The notes under the pieces were generated by a model. The model saw only the letters and a list, made by a program, of their open reading frames with translations, was not told the DNA's origin and did not search any database. From assembly GCA_947683625.1 (NCBI GenBank), contig CANTUR010000167.1, forward strand, positions 620,001 through 684,000: DNA of 64,000 nt, given 5' to 3'. Below are positions 11,122 through 22,974 of the stretch, in pieces (position 1 is the stretch's first letter; each line of letters starts with the position of its first letter). The position numbers and the translations under genes are program-made. Origin of the DNA: Mallotus nudiflorus. Its lineage: Eukaryota > Streptophyta > Magnoliopsida > Malpighiales > Euphorbiaceae.

Positions 11122-13927
11122 TAGAGTGTCATAACCCAATCCCGGTAGTCATGACCGACGCTAGAGAACAAGAATTCACATGAATTTAGAACCCGTAGCA
11201 AGCTTAAACTACAACTTCACGTCAAACATAACTATAAACATGCATCAAAATTAAAAATTTTAAAACAAAAAGAAATCTCCATATTATCAATAGTATATCA
11301 TAATAAAATAAGTTAATATAAATATAATCAAATACAAAACCACAGTCGAGTACAAAATAAAATACTATAATAAGACAGACTACTACTACAACGTCTAATA
11401 ATATAAAGAGTGATAGTTCAAAATTTATATAAATCAGCCGGGGAAGAAAGGTTTCGACAAATAAAATGACTACTAGAGGCCTGAGGAAAAAGATCTTGAA
11501 AAAAATATTTGAGGGGGTCAGACCTCACTGAGTGAATCATTATTACATATATGCATGCAGCCTAATGACATAGACATTCAAACATTAGTATAATAATATT
11601 TATATTTATTTATTTAATACATGCATTTCATATAGATGCTTGAAATCAGATTTTACGATAAATAAATAAATGCAGAAAGATTTTGGATGGAGGATCGGAG
11701 CAGAACCCTAAAATATTCTGCAATCTCGATCATTGAACCTCACTAACCAAATAGGTTGATTTAATTCCAATAATATCTTCTCTTTTTCTAATTTGGCAGT
11801 GGACTAGCCTCGAGACACTAAGTCAACCAAATTCCTACAGTCTCACTGCTGGCATAACTAGCACTAAGACACTAAGTCAACCGAGCTCCTGTAGTCACAC
11901 CAATTTCTATCCACAATCTTAATAATCAATCATATCTCAAATCTATTAATTTATGGCCTAGCAATTAATGTACTGCTACGCAACAGTTCTAGTGTAACCC
12001 ACTAAGTGGTATGTTATACCAATATCCTCCAAAATAGCATTTAATAAATAAAATCATAAAATCATACGTAAAATAATGAGATTCATAATAAAATATGATA
12101 GCATCCATTATTCACAATTAGTAATAGCATTTATATGTATGACAACATATATATTTGGAATAACAATAATAAATAACATTTAATGCAATATAGCATTATA
12201 AATTTATTTATTTGAAATATAGATGTTGATGACATATTCTACATGCAATGCATACATATAATAATAACTTACAATTCAAGTGCACTCCTCTATTCCGGTT
12301 CGGCTGGCCTGCTCCAATAGGTCTAGCTCGCGATACAACTAAGGATTATTATTATTATTATTATTATTATTATCATTATTATTATTATTTTATGAAAAAT
12401 CTATCAAAAATTCAGCAGAGTTTCTTTTATAAAATGGTCATTCCTTACAAAAGTAGAGTCAATCCTGCATGCAAACACACTTCAAAATATCCACAAAACT
12501 CAACTTCTCAGGTTGAGCCCCCAAACTACAATTATTGGCTGACCAAAAACCAACACCAACCACTATAAATAAAATAATATAAATTCCAATTATTCACCAA
12601 AAAATCATAAAAATTCATTTAATTATCACAAATAAATTTATTTACATAATAAAAGTATAAAGGATATTTATTTCCAAAATAAATAATAAAATTCTAATTT
12701 GTAATTAAATTATATTAAACAAATCCATTCATCAAATTTTGAAATTAAATAGCATTAACAACAATTAATTATTTGAATTGCTAAAATATATAATAAAAAT
12801 AAACAAAAACTTATTTAAAATTAAAAATATTAAATAAAATCATTGTTCATGTTTTTTTTTTTGGAAATTACTAATAATTAGCTAAAAATAGGAAATAAAT
12901 TATAAAAATTATTTTAATGCTTTTTATTACTCAAATCCTATCAAAAACATAATAATTAATAGTAATTTCAACTAAAATATAAAAATTACTAATTTATACT
13001 AATTTTTCCAAAAATTCATATTTCACATAAAGATTCAAAAATTCATAATAAAAAATTCTATACATAATTTCAATAAACTTCCTTCACAAAACTTACTTAA
13101 AATAATCAGTCAAATTTATTAAAAATATATAAAATTTTACAGGCCGAAACAGGTCGGTGAACAGTAGCCCGAACCCGAAAAATTTAAAAAATCATAAAAA
13201 TAATTAAAAATCACCATTAGCTAGATCTCAACCTCAATGAGAATTTATCTCAAGGCAACTATGTTTAATTAAATCAAATTCAAACTCAATTTCACAAAAT
13301 AATAAAAATTAACTTAAAATCAAATTCACAAAATTGGAGTAGTAATTGAAGTTACTTGAACAAATTGATTGAGAGGAAATGAAGCTTGAGGATGAGCTTC
13401 TAATCAAAACTGACGGCAAGTCCAGAGGTTGCCGGAATCGTCACAGGCAAGTCCAAAAGTAAATCGGTCACAATGCGAAACTAGGAAAGAAAGAAGAAAG
13501 AGAGGGAGGGAATAAGGTAGCACGCCGAGGATGGGAAGAGCAGTTGTTGGCAATGCTGACTGGTGGCGACGACGTGGCTGGACAGTGGTTGGCAGTGGTG
13601 GTGGTTATTGAGTTGTGCAAGGGAGAAAAAGAGGGAAAAAATAAAGAAAAGAAAGAAAGGAAAGAGGAAAGAGAAAAAAGAAAAAATTTGGTTTTTATAC
13701 TTTTTTTAAATTAAATAATAAAATAAAATAATAATAACTTAAATTAAAATAATATTATAATATTTTTAAAATATAAATTCTCCCAAATTAATTATACACA
13801 AAACAATTAATCAATAATTTAAATAAAACTATAATAAAAAATTTCATATATAATTAAATAATAATTAACATTAAATAATTCCATAATTAATTTTATAATA
13901 AATAAAAATTCGGATTATAACATGGAG
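11122..13927 (-). mobile_element. Solo LTR A' inside LTR A, with target duplication
   Basis: The LTR proper is 11127-13922 (2796 bp), from TGTCATAACCC to GGATTATAACA. It is flanked by TAGAG (11122-11126) and TGGAG (13923-13927), a 5-bp target duplication with one transition. Removing it rejoins LTR A cleanly. It has no internal region, so it is a solo LTR made by recombination between the two LTRs of a former insertion. Its TATA/palindrome block lies at 11515-11562 and its two-copy 70-bp module at about 11812-11905. The purine-rich tract is at about 13480-13690. Confidence 0.9.
12345..12393 (+). repeat. (ATT)n microsatellite in solo LTR A'
   Basis: A near-perfect ATT run with one ATC interruption. 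The same position in related LTRs has only a few units (for example near 10050 and 17655), so it is a local expansion. Confidence 0.9.
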
Positions 13928-14175
13928 TGGCTGGAATCATCGTCGGCAAGTCCAAGAGCAAACTGGCAACAATGGATAAACCAAGAGGAAGAAGAAAGAG
14001 AGGGGATGGTGGCATCTCCAGGGAGAGGAGTTGTTGATGGTGACAGTGCTGTTAGGTGGAGGTGGGCGGTGGCAGGTGGTGGTGATGTTGTCAGAGAAGA
14101 AGAAGGAGGGAAAAGAAAAGATGGGGAGGGGGAAAGGAAAAGAAAAAAAAAACATTTTGAACCTTTTTTTACATA

Positions 14176-14236
14176 TATAATAATAATAATAATTATTATT
14201 ATTATTATTATTATTATTATAATAATAAACTCTTCC

Positions 14237-14285
<49 letters not shown>
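14176..14285. repeat. (TAA)n/(TTA)n inverted run and (TA)n microsatellite
   Basis: 14176-14228 reads TAA repeats, then TTA repeats, then TAA again, so it can fold on itself; 14240-14285 is an uninterrupted TA run. Both lie near the outer end of LTR A. Any long frame across this stretch is produced by the simple repeats. Confidence 0.9.
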
Positions 14286-14287
<2 letters not shown>

Positions 14288-14430
14288 TCTTAATAATCAA
14301 TAAATTTACTAAAATACTCATTCAACAATAATTTTATATAAATAATATTTAATATTTTAAAATTTATATTTAATTTAATAATTAAAAATATGGGTCCTTA
14401 CAAACATGAGTCTAATTTATATTTATATTT

Positions 14431-14465
14431 TTTACTAGAATTAATAATCTAACTCTTAATAATTA

Positions 14466-14505
<40 letters not shown>

Positions 14506-15546
14506 AGATAAAAGGCCAAACTATTTTTATTTTGAAAAGGATTGATTATTTATTACTCTTAATAATTTATTAAATTTGTATGGTTTATAGTTTATTTTTC
14601 CTTACTTTTAATATGTGATAGAAATAACAAATCGCAAATTTACTGATTTATTGGTTATAATATATAATTTGATTTTTCATTCCATATAATTTGATTTTTC
14701 ATTCCATATAATTTGAAATGATAAAAAAAGTGAAAGAAATAATAAATAATAAATTTAGTATGTTATTTTATCAATAATATTTAGAAGTACTCAGAAATAA
14801 TGCATTATGGGTAGAGTGTAATAACTGAAAAAAGAAGGTGTAACAATAAGTGTATATGGGTTGATGGGAATGAAAGTTGATACATGTTGACATTGATTGA
14901 TGACGCGCGTGCACGTGTGTATATATATATATAAACAAATATCTAACAATTTACTTATTTATTTTTTAAAAATAACTACAATTTAGTACTTCTCTTTTGA
15001 CTATTACTTGCTTTTTTTTTTTTTTTAAAGCAAAAATGAACATTACCCGCCATTATGTTACTGCCTAATAATGTGTCGAATTCATGTTTTTTGTTTTTTT
15101 ACTTACTGATTTATAGAATTAATAATCAAACACTTAATAATTAATTAATTTTATTATTATAAGATAAAAGGCTAAATTATTTTTTATTTTGAAAAGGATT
15201 GATTTCTTATTACTCGGAGTAATATATTAAATTTTTTTATAATTTGTTATTCCTTGCTTTTATTATGTGATAGAAATAAAAAATCACAATTTTACTCATT
15301 TTATAGTTTTATAATATATATAATCTGAATTTTTATTCCATGTAATTTCAAAAGATAAAAAGTGACGGAAATAATAAATAATAAATTTTAGAATATTATT
15401 TTACCAATAGTATTTAGAGTTACACTAAAATAATGCATATTGAAACAAAAAGGTGTAAAAATAAGTGTATATGGGTTGATGAAAATGAAGGCTGATACAA
15501 GTTAATAATGGTTGATGAGGCATGTGTGTATGTATATATATATAAT
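14431..15546 (+). repeat. Diverged direct duplication, about 0.68-kb period
   Basis: Copy 1 (about 14431-14933) and copy 2 (about 15110-15546) align along their length: both begin AGAATTAATAATC, continue through GATAAAAGGC, GAAAAGGATTGAT, TATGTGATAGAAATAA, AATAATAAATAATAAATTT and GTGTATATGGGTTGATG, and end in a TGTGTATATATA run. The sequence between them is T-rich and unlike either copy. I recognise no coding, LTR edge or target duplication. Copy 1 has its own 22-bp tandem duplication (14663-14684, 14685-14706) and a 45-bp ATT run (about 14466-14505). It may be old host DNA that received the elements on both sides. Confidence 0.75.
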
Positions 15547-16431
15547 TTTTTTTAATATAAAATTGATGAAAAAAAATCAGGTGATACACCAAGACATCCT
15601 AGCTAGGCTAACACTTCTATAGCACCAATATCATTTGATTCATTACACCCTTTATTAAAAAGAAAATAAAAGAAATACAAAATGTTAGAAACAACCACCA
15701 TGGGGCAACAAAAACAAAAAGAAAGACTAACAAAATCTCAAAAGTTCTCTACCAATAGCATCATGAGACATGGTGTCATGAACTTCCGTGGATAAGAATC
15801 TCACCATTGAGTAGAATGAAGACCAATGAAAAAAACTGAAAGTCTATCGGCAACACAGTTACCTTCCCTAAAAACATGGCTGACATGAACATTCAGGCTG
15901 TCAACAATATGTAGACAAGCTTCCCAATCTTAACATAAATGCCATGGAACTGCTGCACATCTGTGATGAAGCAAATGTACAACCAATGCAGAGTCTAACT
16001 CCAACTAGAAATTGACAAAAGGCATGGAAATGACTCTCTTCATAGCAATAATCAATGTAGAAATTTCTCCTTCAAACGCGAAAGCAGAACTAAGTGGAGC
16101 AGTACATGAAGTAATGGCCAAGCCCATGTGATCATGAAAAATTCTGCCTACTCCTCCTAGACCTGGTGCTCCATGAGCAACGCCATCAATGTTTATTTTA
16201 ATCCAATTTTCCAGCGGCTTTAACTAGCAAAATGAGATTAGAACTAGCACTTTTCTTGGCAACCCACCAACCTGAAGGCGCCTAAGGACCAATAGCTCAT
16301 TGACTAAGTTATTCATATGCTCGATTTTAAAAGATGTAGATGGATTAATGTCACTACAAATCAGATGGATAGCTTGCGAAATAACAAAAGACCTATCATT
16401 GAAAATTTATTGGTTTCTTGCTGTTATGACC
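15546..16431 (-). pseudogene. LINE 3' end with RNase H domain
   Basis: On the minus strand the sequence codes for the RNase H-like domain that ends ORF2 in many plant L1-type LINEs. All four acidic positions can be seen: D in NIDGVAHG (about 16190), E in FEGEIS (about 16060), D in LELDSAL (about 16000) and D in CVADRLS (about 15848). At least one frameshift upstream of the first motif and three stops make it inactive as a whole. The 3' end has a T-run on the plus strand (15545-15553), the complement of a poly(A) tail. It is cut at 16431 by the LTR of element E; upstream RT and endonuclease were not found in the window. Confidence 0.8.
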
Positions 16432-19340
16432 CAAACCTGAGAGTCATAAACAGTGATAAGGAATGGGAATTCAAGAGAATCTAGAATCCGTAGCAAGCCT
16501 TAAAATAAAAAATCAATAAAACATAAATATAAATATTGCTCAGAATTAAAATTTTTAAATTAAAAAGAAATCTTTATATTATATCACAATAAAATATTTT
16601 CATATAAATAATCAAATACAAAAACACAGTCAAGTATAATATAAAATACTACAATAAGACAAACTAATATGCAACGTCTAATAATATAAAAGAGTGATAG
16701 TTCAAAATTTACATAAGTCAGTCAGGGAAGAAAGGGTCCGACGAAGAGAATGACTACTAGAGGTCTCAAGAGAAAGATCCTGAAAAAAATATTTGAGGGG
16801 GTCATACTTTACTGAGTAAATTATTATTATATATATGCACGCAACCTAAGGACACATACATTCAAGTATTAGTATAATAATTATATATTTATAATTATTT
16901 ATTTATACATGCATTTCATACAGATGCTCGAAATCACATTTTTCAACAATAATAAATACAGTAAAATTTAAGTGGAGGACTAGAGCAAAACTCTAAAATA
17001 TTCCACAACCTCGATCACTGAACCTTACTAGCCAAATAGGCTAATTTAATTCAAATAATATTTCTCTTCTTAAATTTGGCAGTAGACTGGCCTCGACACA
17101 CTAAGTTAACCAAGCTCCCGCAGTCTCAATGCTGACATGATTGGCCCCCGACACTAGGTCAACCAAGCTTCCATAATCACACCACTCTCTCATCACAAAT
17201 CTCAATAATCAATTATTCATATCTCAAATCAATAAATTTATGGCTTATCATCTAACGTATTGATGTGCAACAATTCTAATGTAACCCACTAGGTGAGACA
17301 TTCTACAACTATCCTCCAAAATAACATTTTATAAATAAAAATAATAAAATTATAAATAAAAATAATGAGATTCATAATACAATATGGTAGCATCCATTAT
17401 TCATAATTAATAATATTTATATATACGAAAACACATATAAACATCCATTAACCATAATAACTAATATTTAATGCAATGTAGTATAATAAAATTCATGTTT
17501 ATTCGAAATATGGATGTCGATGACATATTCTACATGCAATATATATATATATATATTATAATAATAACTTACAATTCGAGTGCGCTCCTCTATTTTGGTT
17601 CGGCTGGCCTGGTCCAGTAGGCCTAACTCACGTGCAACTAAGGAAAAATAATAATAATAAAGATATTAGAATTAAATTCCTAATTTTATACATTTAGAAT
17701 TTCTAAAGAATAACTCAATCTAGGACACGACACGACTAAACCTCAAAAAACGCATGATCGACCTAATGTCACATTTTACGAGAAATCTATCTAAAATTCG
17801 GTAAAATTTCCTTTGTAAAACAGATATCTCTCTACAAAAATAGAATTGATTCTGCACGCAAACACACTTTAAAATATCCATAAGGTTCAACTTCTTGGGT
17901 TGGGTCCCCAAACTACAATTATTATCCAACTGAGAACCAATATAATTCACTACTAATAAAATAATATAAATTCTAATTATTCACCAAAAATCATAAAAAT
18001 TCATTTAATGTCACAAATCAATTTATTTACATAATAAAAGTATAAAAGTTATTTATTTCCAAAATAAATAATAAAATTCTAATTTGTAATTAAATTATAT
18101 TAATAAAATTCATTCATCTAATTTTGCAATTAAATAGCATTAATTACAATTAATTATTTAAATTGATGAAATATATTATAAAAATAACCAAAAATTTACT
18201 TAAACTTAAAAATTATAAATAAAATCATTATTCATATATTTTTTCAAAAATTACTAATAATTAGCAAAAATAGGAAATAAATTATAAAAAATATTTTAAT
18301 GCTCTTATTTCTCAAATTCTGTCAAAAATATAATAATTAATAATAATTTCAACTAAAATATAAAGATTACTAATTTTTCCAAAAATTCATTTTTCACATA
18401 AACATTCAAAAATTCATAATAAAAATTCTACACATAATTTCAATAAACTTTCTTTACAAAACTTACTTAAAACAATAAGTAGAATTTATTAAAAGTATAA
18501 AAATTTTCTAGGTTGGAATAGTTCATGAATAGTAACCCAAACCCGAAAAATTCAAAAATCTTAAAAATTATTAAAAATACCATTAGCTAGATCTAAACCT
18601 CAATTACAATTTATCTCGAGGAAATTATGTCTAATTAAATAAAATTCAAACTCAATTTCATAAAATACTCAAAATTAACCTAAACACAAATTCACAAAAT
18701 TGGAGTGGTAATCGATGTTACCTAAACAAATTGATTGAGGAAAAATGAAGCCCAGAGGATTAACTTCCAAACATGACTAGTAGTGGCTGTAAACGTCACT
18801 GGCACACCTAAGAGTTAACTGGTTAAAATCGAAACCGAGAGGAAAGAAAGAGAGAGAAAAAGGTGGAAGAGGAAGAGAAGGAGAGGAGCCAGTGATAGTG
18901 GGTGGCAGTGCGGTAAGGAAAGGTAGTGGTGTTGCTGGATGGCTAGACGGGTGAGAAGAAAGAAAGAAGAAGAAGAAGAGAAGAAAAATAAAAAAGGGGA
19001 GGGAAAAAAAGGAAAAAATATTTTGTCCTTTTTTTAAGTATAAATGGACAAAAATTTTATTACTTAAAAAATAAAATATCTTCTTACCTTATTTTTTTTA
19101 TCCACATACTATATTAAAATATACTCTAATATTTATTAAATATATTTTAAAGTATTCCGAATACACTAAATCAATGATTTACATAAATAATAATATTAAT
19201 AATATTAAAATAATATTCAACACAAAAATTCAAATTTAATTTCACTAATAATAAACTATCATAACTTAATAAAATAATTATTAACACTACAAATCTTAAA
19301 AATTTAATTTTATACTCAATAAAAAATTCAGGTTATAACA
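16432..19340 (-). mobile_element. Element E 3' LTR
   Basis: A 2909-bp LTR from TGTTATGACCC (16432) to GGTTATAACA (19340), related to LTR A and A' throughout. The five bases before it (CTTGC, 16427-16431) belong to the LINE it interrupted and should recur after the lost 5' LTR. It has the TATA/palindrome block at 16795-16845 with a decayed palindrome (TTTACTGAGTAAA), the two-copy 70-bp module at about 17085-17185 and a purine-rich tract at 18840-19020. Confidence 0.88.
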
Positions 19341-19353
19341 GTCTTCCCCTCTT
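19341..19353 (-). promoter_or_regulatory. Element E polypurine tract
   Basis: Minus strand AAGAGGGGAAGAC directly before the LTR start TGTTATAACC. It shows that 16432-19340 is the 3' LTR and the integrase region to the right is the element's own 3' end. Confidence 0.85.
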
Positions 19354-19419
19354 AAAAAAATTCGTCCTTGAATTTTAAGTAAAGAAAACTGAATACAAGA
19401 ATTTATCGAGGAAAAAGGT

Positions 19420-19760
19420 AAGGGTAAGCCGCCTGCATCTTAACCTCGATCTCCCATGTATACTCTTCCACATCGTTGTTTCTCCATAATACCTTGACCA
19501 TTGGAATCTGTTTCGAATGCAACAGGCTCTTCCTCGTATGTCAAATATTCATTCACTTCCATGTTCTAACATTGAAAAACGTGTGAAGGGTGTGAAATGT
19601 ACTTCCTGAGCATTGACACATAGAACATTTGATGCACCTGGGATAACTTCGAAGACAAAGCCAACCAATATGCAACCATGCCAATTCTCTTCAGAATCTT
19701 AATAGGCCCAATGTACCTCGGTGCCAACTTTCCCCTCTTACCAAATCTCATAACACCCCT
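19420..19760 (-). pseudogene. pol: Element E: integrase C-terminus and chromodomain
   Basis: The GPF/Y-type region lies at about 19650-19751 (LAPRYIGPIKILKRIG, then VHQMFYVSMLRKY). After a stop, about 19422-19510, comes a chromodomain core: VKVLWRN, EEYTWEIE and YPYLF. Chromodomains at this place define plant chromoviruses, and YTWE with a preceding VLWRN fits the Tekay lineage. The domain is thought to steer integration to marked heterochromatin. This is the only chromodomain readable in the window; elements A, B, C and D have lost theirs. Confidence 0.82.
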
Positions 19761-20970
19761 TCATTGGTGACACCTTCAAGAATACATAGTCCCTAATCTA
19801 AAATTCCACATCCTTGCGCTTTAGATATGCATAACTCTTCAGTCTACTAGTCATTGTTTCCAATCTCTTTTTAATTAAAACAACTTTCTTGGATGCGTCC
19901 TGGATAATTTTAGGTCTAGTCGATTCTCTTTCTCTAACTTCATCCTAACACAAAGGGGACCTACATTTCCTTCCATACAAAGCTTCATACGATGTCATCT
20001 CAATACTACTATAGTAGATGTTATTATAAGAAAACTCTACCAGTGGCAGATGATCATCCCAACTACCTCCAAGATCCATTACACACATTTTGAACATATC
20101 TTCAAGTGTCTGGATCATCCTCTTAGATTGACCATCTGTCTAAGGGTTAAAAGTAGTACTGAAATCAAGCTTGGTACCCATTGCTTCTTACAACTTTTGC
20201 TAAAATCGAGAGGTAAACACTGAACCTCTATTAAAAATAATAGAAATAGGCACTCCACGAAGGCACATAATATTCTTAATGTAAAGCTTAGCTAATTTGG
20301 CCATTGAAAAAGTAGCTTTAACTGACAGAAAGTAAGCTGACTTGGTTAACATGTCCATTATCACCTAGATGGACTTCAAATGAGGTAATCCTATCATAAA
20401 ATCTATAGTGACTCTCTCTCATTTCCATTCAGGAATCAGAAGGGATTGAAGCTTTCGAGAAGGCTTTTGATGCTTAGCTTTTACCTACTGACAAGTCAAG
20501 CACTTAAAGATAAAATCAGCTACATCCTTCTTCATTCCATCCCACCAATAGAGATCCTTTATGTTATGGTACATTTTAGCAGCACCTGGATGTACACTGT
20601 AGGCTGTAAAATAAACTTCTTCCAATATCTCCTCTCTTAAATTATCCACATCATGAACACACAATCTCCCATTGATCCATAGCACACCTTCATCATTGAG
20701 GCTAAAATCAGTGAACTTCCTTTTGTGAACTTTCTCCATTGATCCATAGCACACCTTCATCATCAAGGCTAAAATCAGTGAACTTCCTTTTATGAACTTT
20801 CTCCACAAGCTTGACCAAATTAGGATCTCGCCTCTGAGCTACTTTGATCCTATTCCTCAACACTGATCTGATCCTAAATCGAGCTAACAATCCTCCTAAT
20901 CTGTTTATCTTCATCATCAACCCTTGATCCACTAACTTATGCAACTCTTAAATCAAAGGTCTTCTTTCCA
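19761..20970 (-). pseudogene. pol: Element E: integrase
   Basis: The zinc-binding N-domain (HPGAAKMYHNIKDLYWW, then CLTCQ) is at about 20485-20600, the catalytic core runs left from there with VTIDFMIGLP, ISIIFNRGSVFTSRF and DGQSKRMIQTL. The second catalytic Asp is Asn and the catalytic Glu is Lys, besides several stops. A 67-bp tandem duplication at 20671-20804 shifts the frame upstream of the zinc domain. Confidence 0.85.
20671..20804 (-). repeat. 67-bp tandem duplication inside integrase
   Basis: Units 20671-20737 and 20738-20804 are nearly identical (start ATTGATCCATAGCACACC). Since 67 is not a multiple of three it breaks the reading frame. It is a private mutation: elements B and C do not show it. 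Confidence 0.9.
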
Positions 20971-21667
20971 CACTAATGTGAGCAAGACTACCTGAGGACT
21001 TTCTATTCAAGGCATCTGCTACTATATTAGTCTTACCTGGATGGTATAGGATATCACAGTCATAATCCTTTAGAAGTTCCAACCATCTTATTTACCCCAA
21101 GTTTATATCTCTCTATTGAAAAATATTCTTCAAGCTTTTGTGATTAGTGAAAATCTCATAAGTCACCCCATACAAATAATGTCTATAAATCTTAAAAGCA
21201 AAGATCACTGTAGCTATCTCTTGGTCATGAGTAGGATAGTTCTACTTGTGCTTCTTCAATTGCTTAGAAGCATAAGCCACTACCCTTCCATTCTACATCA
21301 ACATACAACCTAGGCTAACTCTAGAAGCATCACTGTACACAATGAACTTGTCTACTCCATTGGGCAAAGTCAAAACTAGAGTTATCATCAACTTCTCCTT
21401 TAATAGCTGAAAACTATTCTCACAAGTCTTTAACTATACGAACTTCACATTCTTCTAAGTTAGGCGGGTCATAGTGCTTCAATTCTCAAGAAATCCTACA
21501 TAAATCTCCTATAGTACCCTGCCAAACCTAAGAAACTTTGAATCTCAATGACTGTTGTTGGTTTAGGCCATTCAGACACTGTTTTAATCTTTGTGATAAA
21601 CTTGAAAGTCATCTTTAGACACTATATGCCTAAAGAATACTATACTCTTCGACCAAAAATCACACTT
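20971..21667 (-). pseudogene. pol: Element E: RNase H and end of RT
   Basis: Recognisable parts, right to left, are the RT connection region, the FTVYCDAS-type RNase H start and the YHPGKTN-DALNRKS end. It aligns along its length with element B 41829-42545. It stops abruptly near 21667, inside the RT thumb, where the CT-rich LTR fragment F begins. Confidence 0.75.
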
Positions 21668-22176
21668 TTGGTAGCCACCTCTATGTCAACCAACCACCAC
21701 ATCATTGTCACTAGCAACCAGTAGACACCGCCACCTCTCCTCTTTCGCTGGCCACCTTCTTCTCCTCCTTTCCTCTTTATTTTCTAGCAAACTGAGGATA
21801 TTTGGAGTCGCCATCGCCTGCTTCGGCGTCGTCAGGCCTTACCGGTGGGTTCGTTGGATTCGTCTCTTCCCGGGTAACATCTCCCCTTAACCAATTTTAT
21901 CGATCTACTCCGGCAACCCCCTCAATTTAAGGTAAGTTAATTTTTATAATTTTGTTTAATTTCTTTAAATTGAGTCAGAATTAGGCTTTGTTACAGTTAT
22001 ATAAAATAAAATTTGAGTTGAGAGCTTTTTATATATGTTTTTTTCATAATTTTCCTAGAAATTTTGGATTTTCAAGTTATTATTTCGGTCACTAGGTCAT
22101 TGTTCTGGTCACTATTCTGAGAACTTTTTATATTTTTATTAAATATTATAAATTGTGTAGATTAAACTTTATAATA

Positions 22177-22830
22177 GAAGTTTTGTAAAATTATGTGTAG
22201 AAATTAAGATATAAATTTTGAAAGATTATGTTTAATATGTACTTTTAGAGAAATTATTGCATTTTATTAGTTAGTTGAATTTTAATTGAATCTAAGGTTA
22301 TTTAATATATTTAATACTGATTTTAAGGAATAAAGGTAAGAAAATAAATTTTATGTATAAATGGTAATTTTTTGTTAAACGGAATTAATATTGGAAAAAT
22401 ATTCATTATTGTAAGTTTGAAATGAGTTCTTTAATATTTTATTATATATTAGGATTATTTAAGTAGTTATTTATATTTAACAATAATTTTAGTTAAGGAG
22501 GTTTAAAGGAAGTTTTTTGAAATTCTTTATAGAGTTTTAGATATAAATTTTTAAAGGTTATGTTTAAAAATGTATTTTTGGAAAAATTATTAGAAATTTG
22601 TAAATTATTTAATTTTAATTAAATTATTGTTAATTATGTTGTTTTAGACTATTTTTAAATAATAAAAGTATAAAAATAATTTTTATAATTATTTTTCAAT
22701 TATTAGTTAATTAGTAGTAATTTTGGGAAATTAAATGAATAATAAATTTATTTATTATTTTTGAACCTAAATGAGTCTTTTATTATTTTTGTGATATTAA
22801 TAAGTGATTTTAATAATTATTTACAATTTA
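22177..22830 (+). repeat. Internal direct duplication of about 0.32 kb in LTR F
   Basis: Blocks at about 22177-22500 and 22511-22830 share the order GAAGTTTT, AGATATAAATTTT(G/T)AAAG, TTATGTTTAA, an AAATTATT block and AATAAAAGTA-like then AATAATTTT. LTRs A, D and E have this segment once. Confidence 0.5.
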
Positions 22831-22974
22831 TGCTAATTTAATTGTAAGATGAAATTTTATTCCATTACCGGATTTTTTTAGCAAAATATTATTTATAAAC
22901 TAGAATTTTATTATTTATTTGGACAATAATTTCTTTAATATTTTTATGATATATTTTGGTGATTTGAGAAAATT

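Larger units (their letters stand above)
8862..14406 (-). mobile_element. Element A 5' LTR, split by a solo LTR
   Basis: The LTR occupies 8862-11126 and 13928-14406 (about 2.74 kb in total) with a related solo LTR between. It starts, on the plus strand, TGTCATGACCC next to the PBS and ends near TTACAAACA at 14406. It contains the conserved TATA/palindrome block at 9236-9280, two copies of a 70-bp module (about 9522-9628) and, past the insertion, a purine-rich tract (13980-14150) and long TA/TAA runs. The partner 3' LTR is missing, so no target duplication can be checked for the element itself. Confidence 0.85.

Noticed and set aside
11127..13922. A' as the 3' LTR partner of LTR A (a tandem LTR pair)
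   Set aside because: LTR A continues after A' and the pair lacks internal sequence; a nested solo LTR with target duplication explains all joins.
13922..14293. A 123-residue plus-strand frame and its minus-strand counterpart
   Set aside because: Both are translations of a purine-rich LTR tract and of TAA/TA microsatellites; composition alone explains them and the region is LTR by alignment.
5906..21667. Elements A and E as two halves of one split element
   Set aside because: Their RT parts overlap by about 0.2 kb of the same region, so they are separate copies unless a duplication is assumed.
21705..21890. Small arginine/leucine-rich frame with a possible signal peptide
   Set aside because: It falls in the CT-rich part of LTR F at the place of similar tracts in other LTRs; no Kozak-like context or homologous frame in LTR D.
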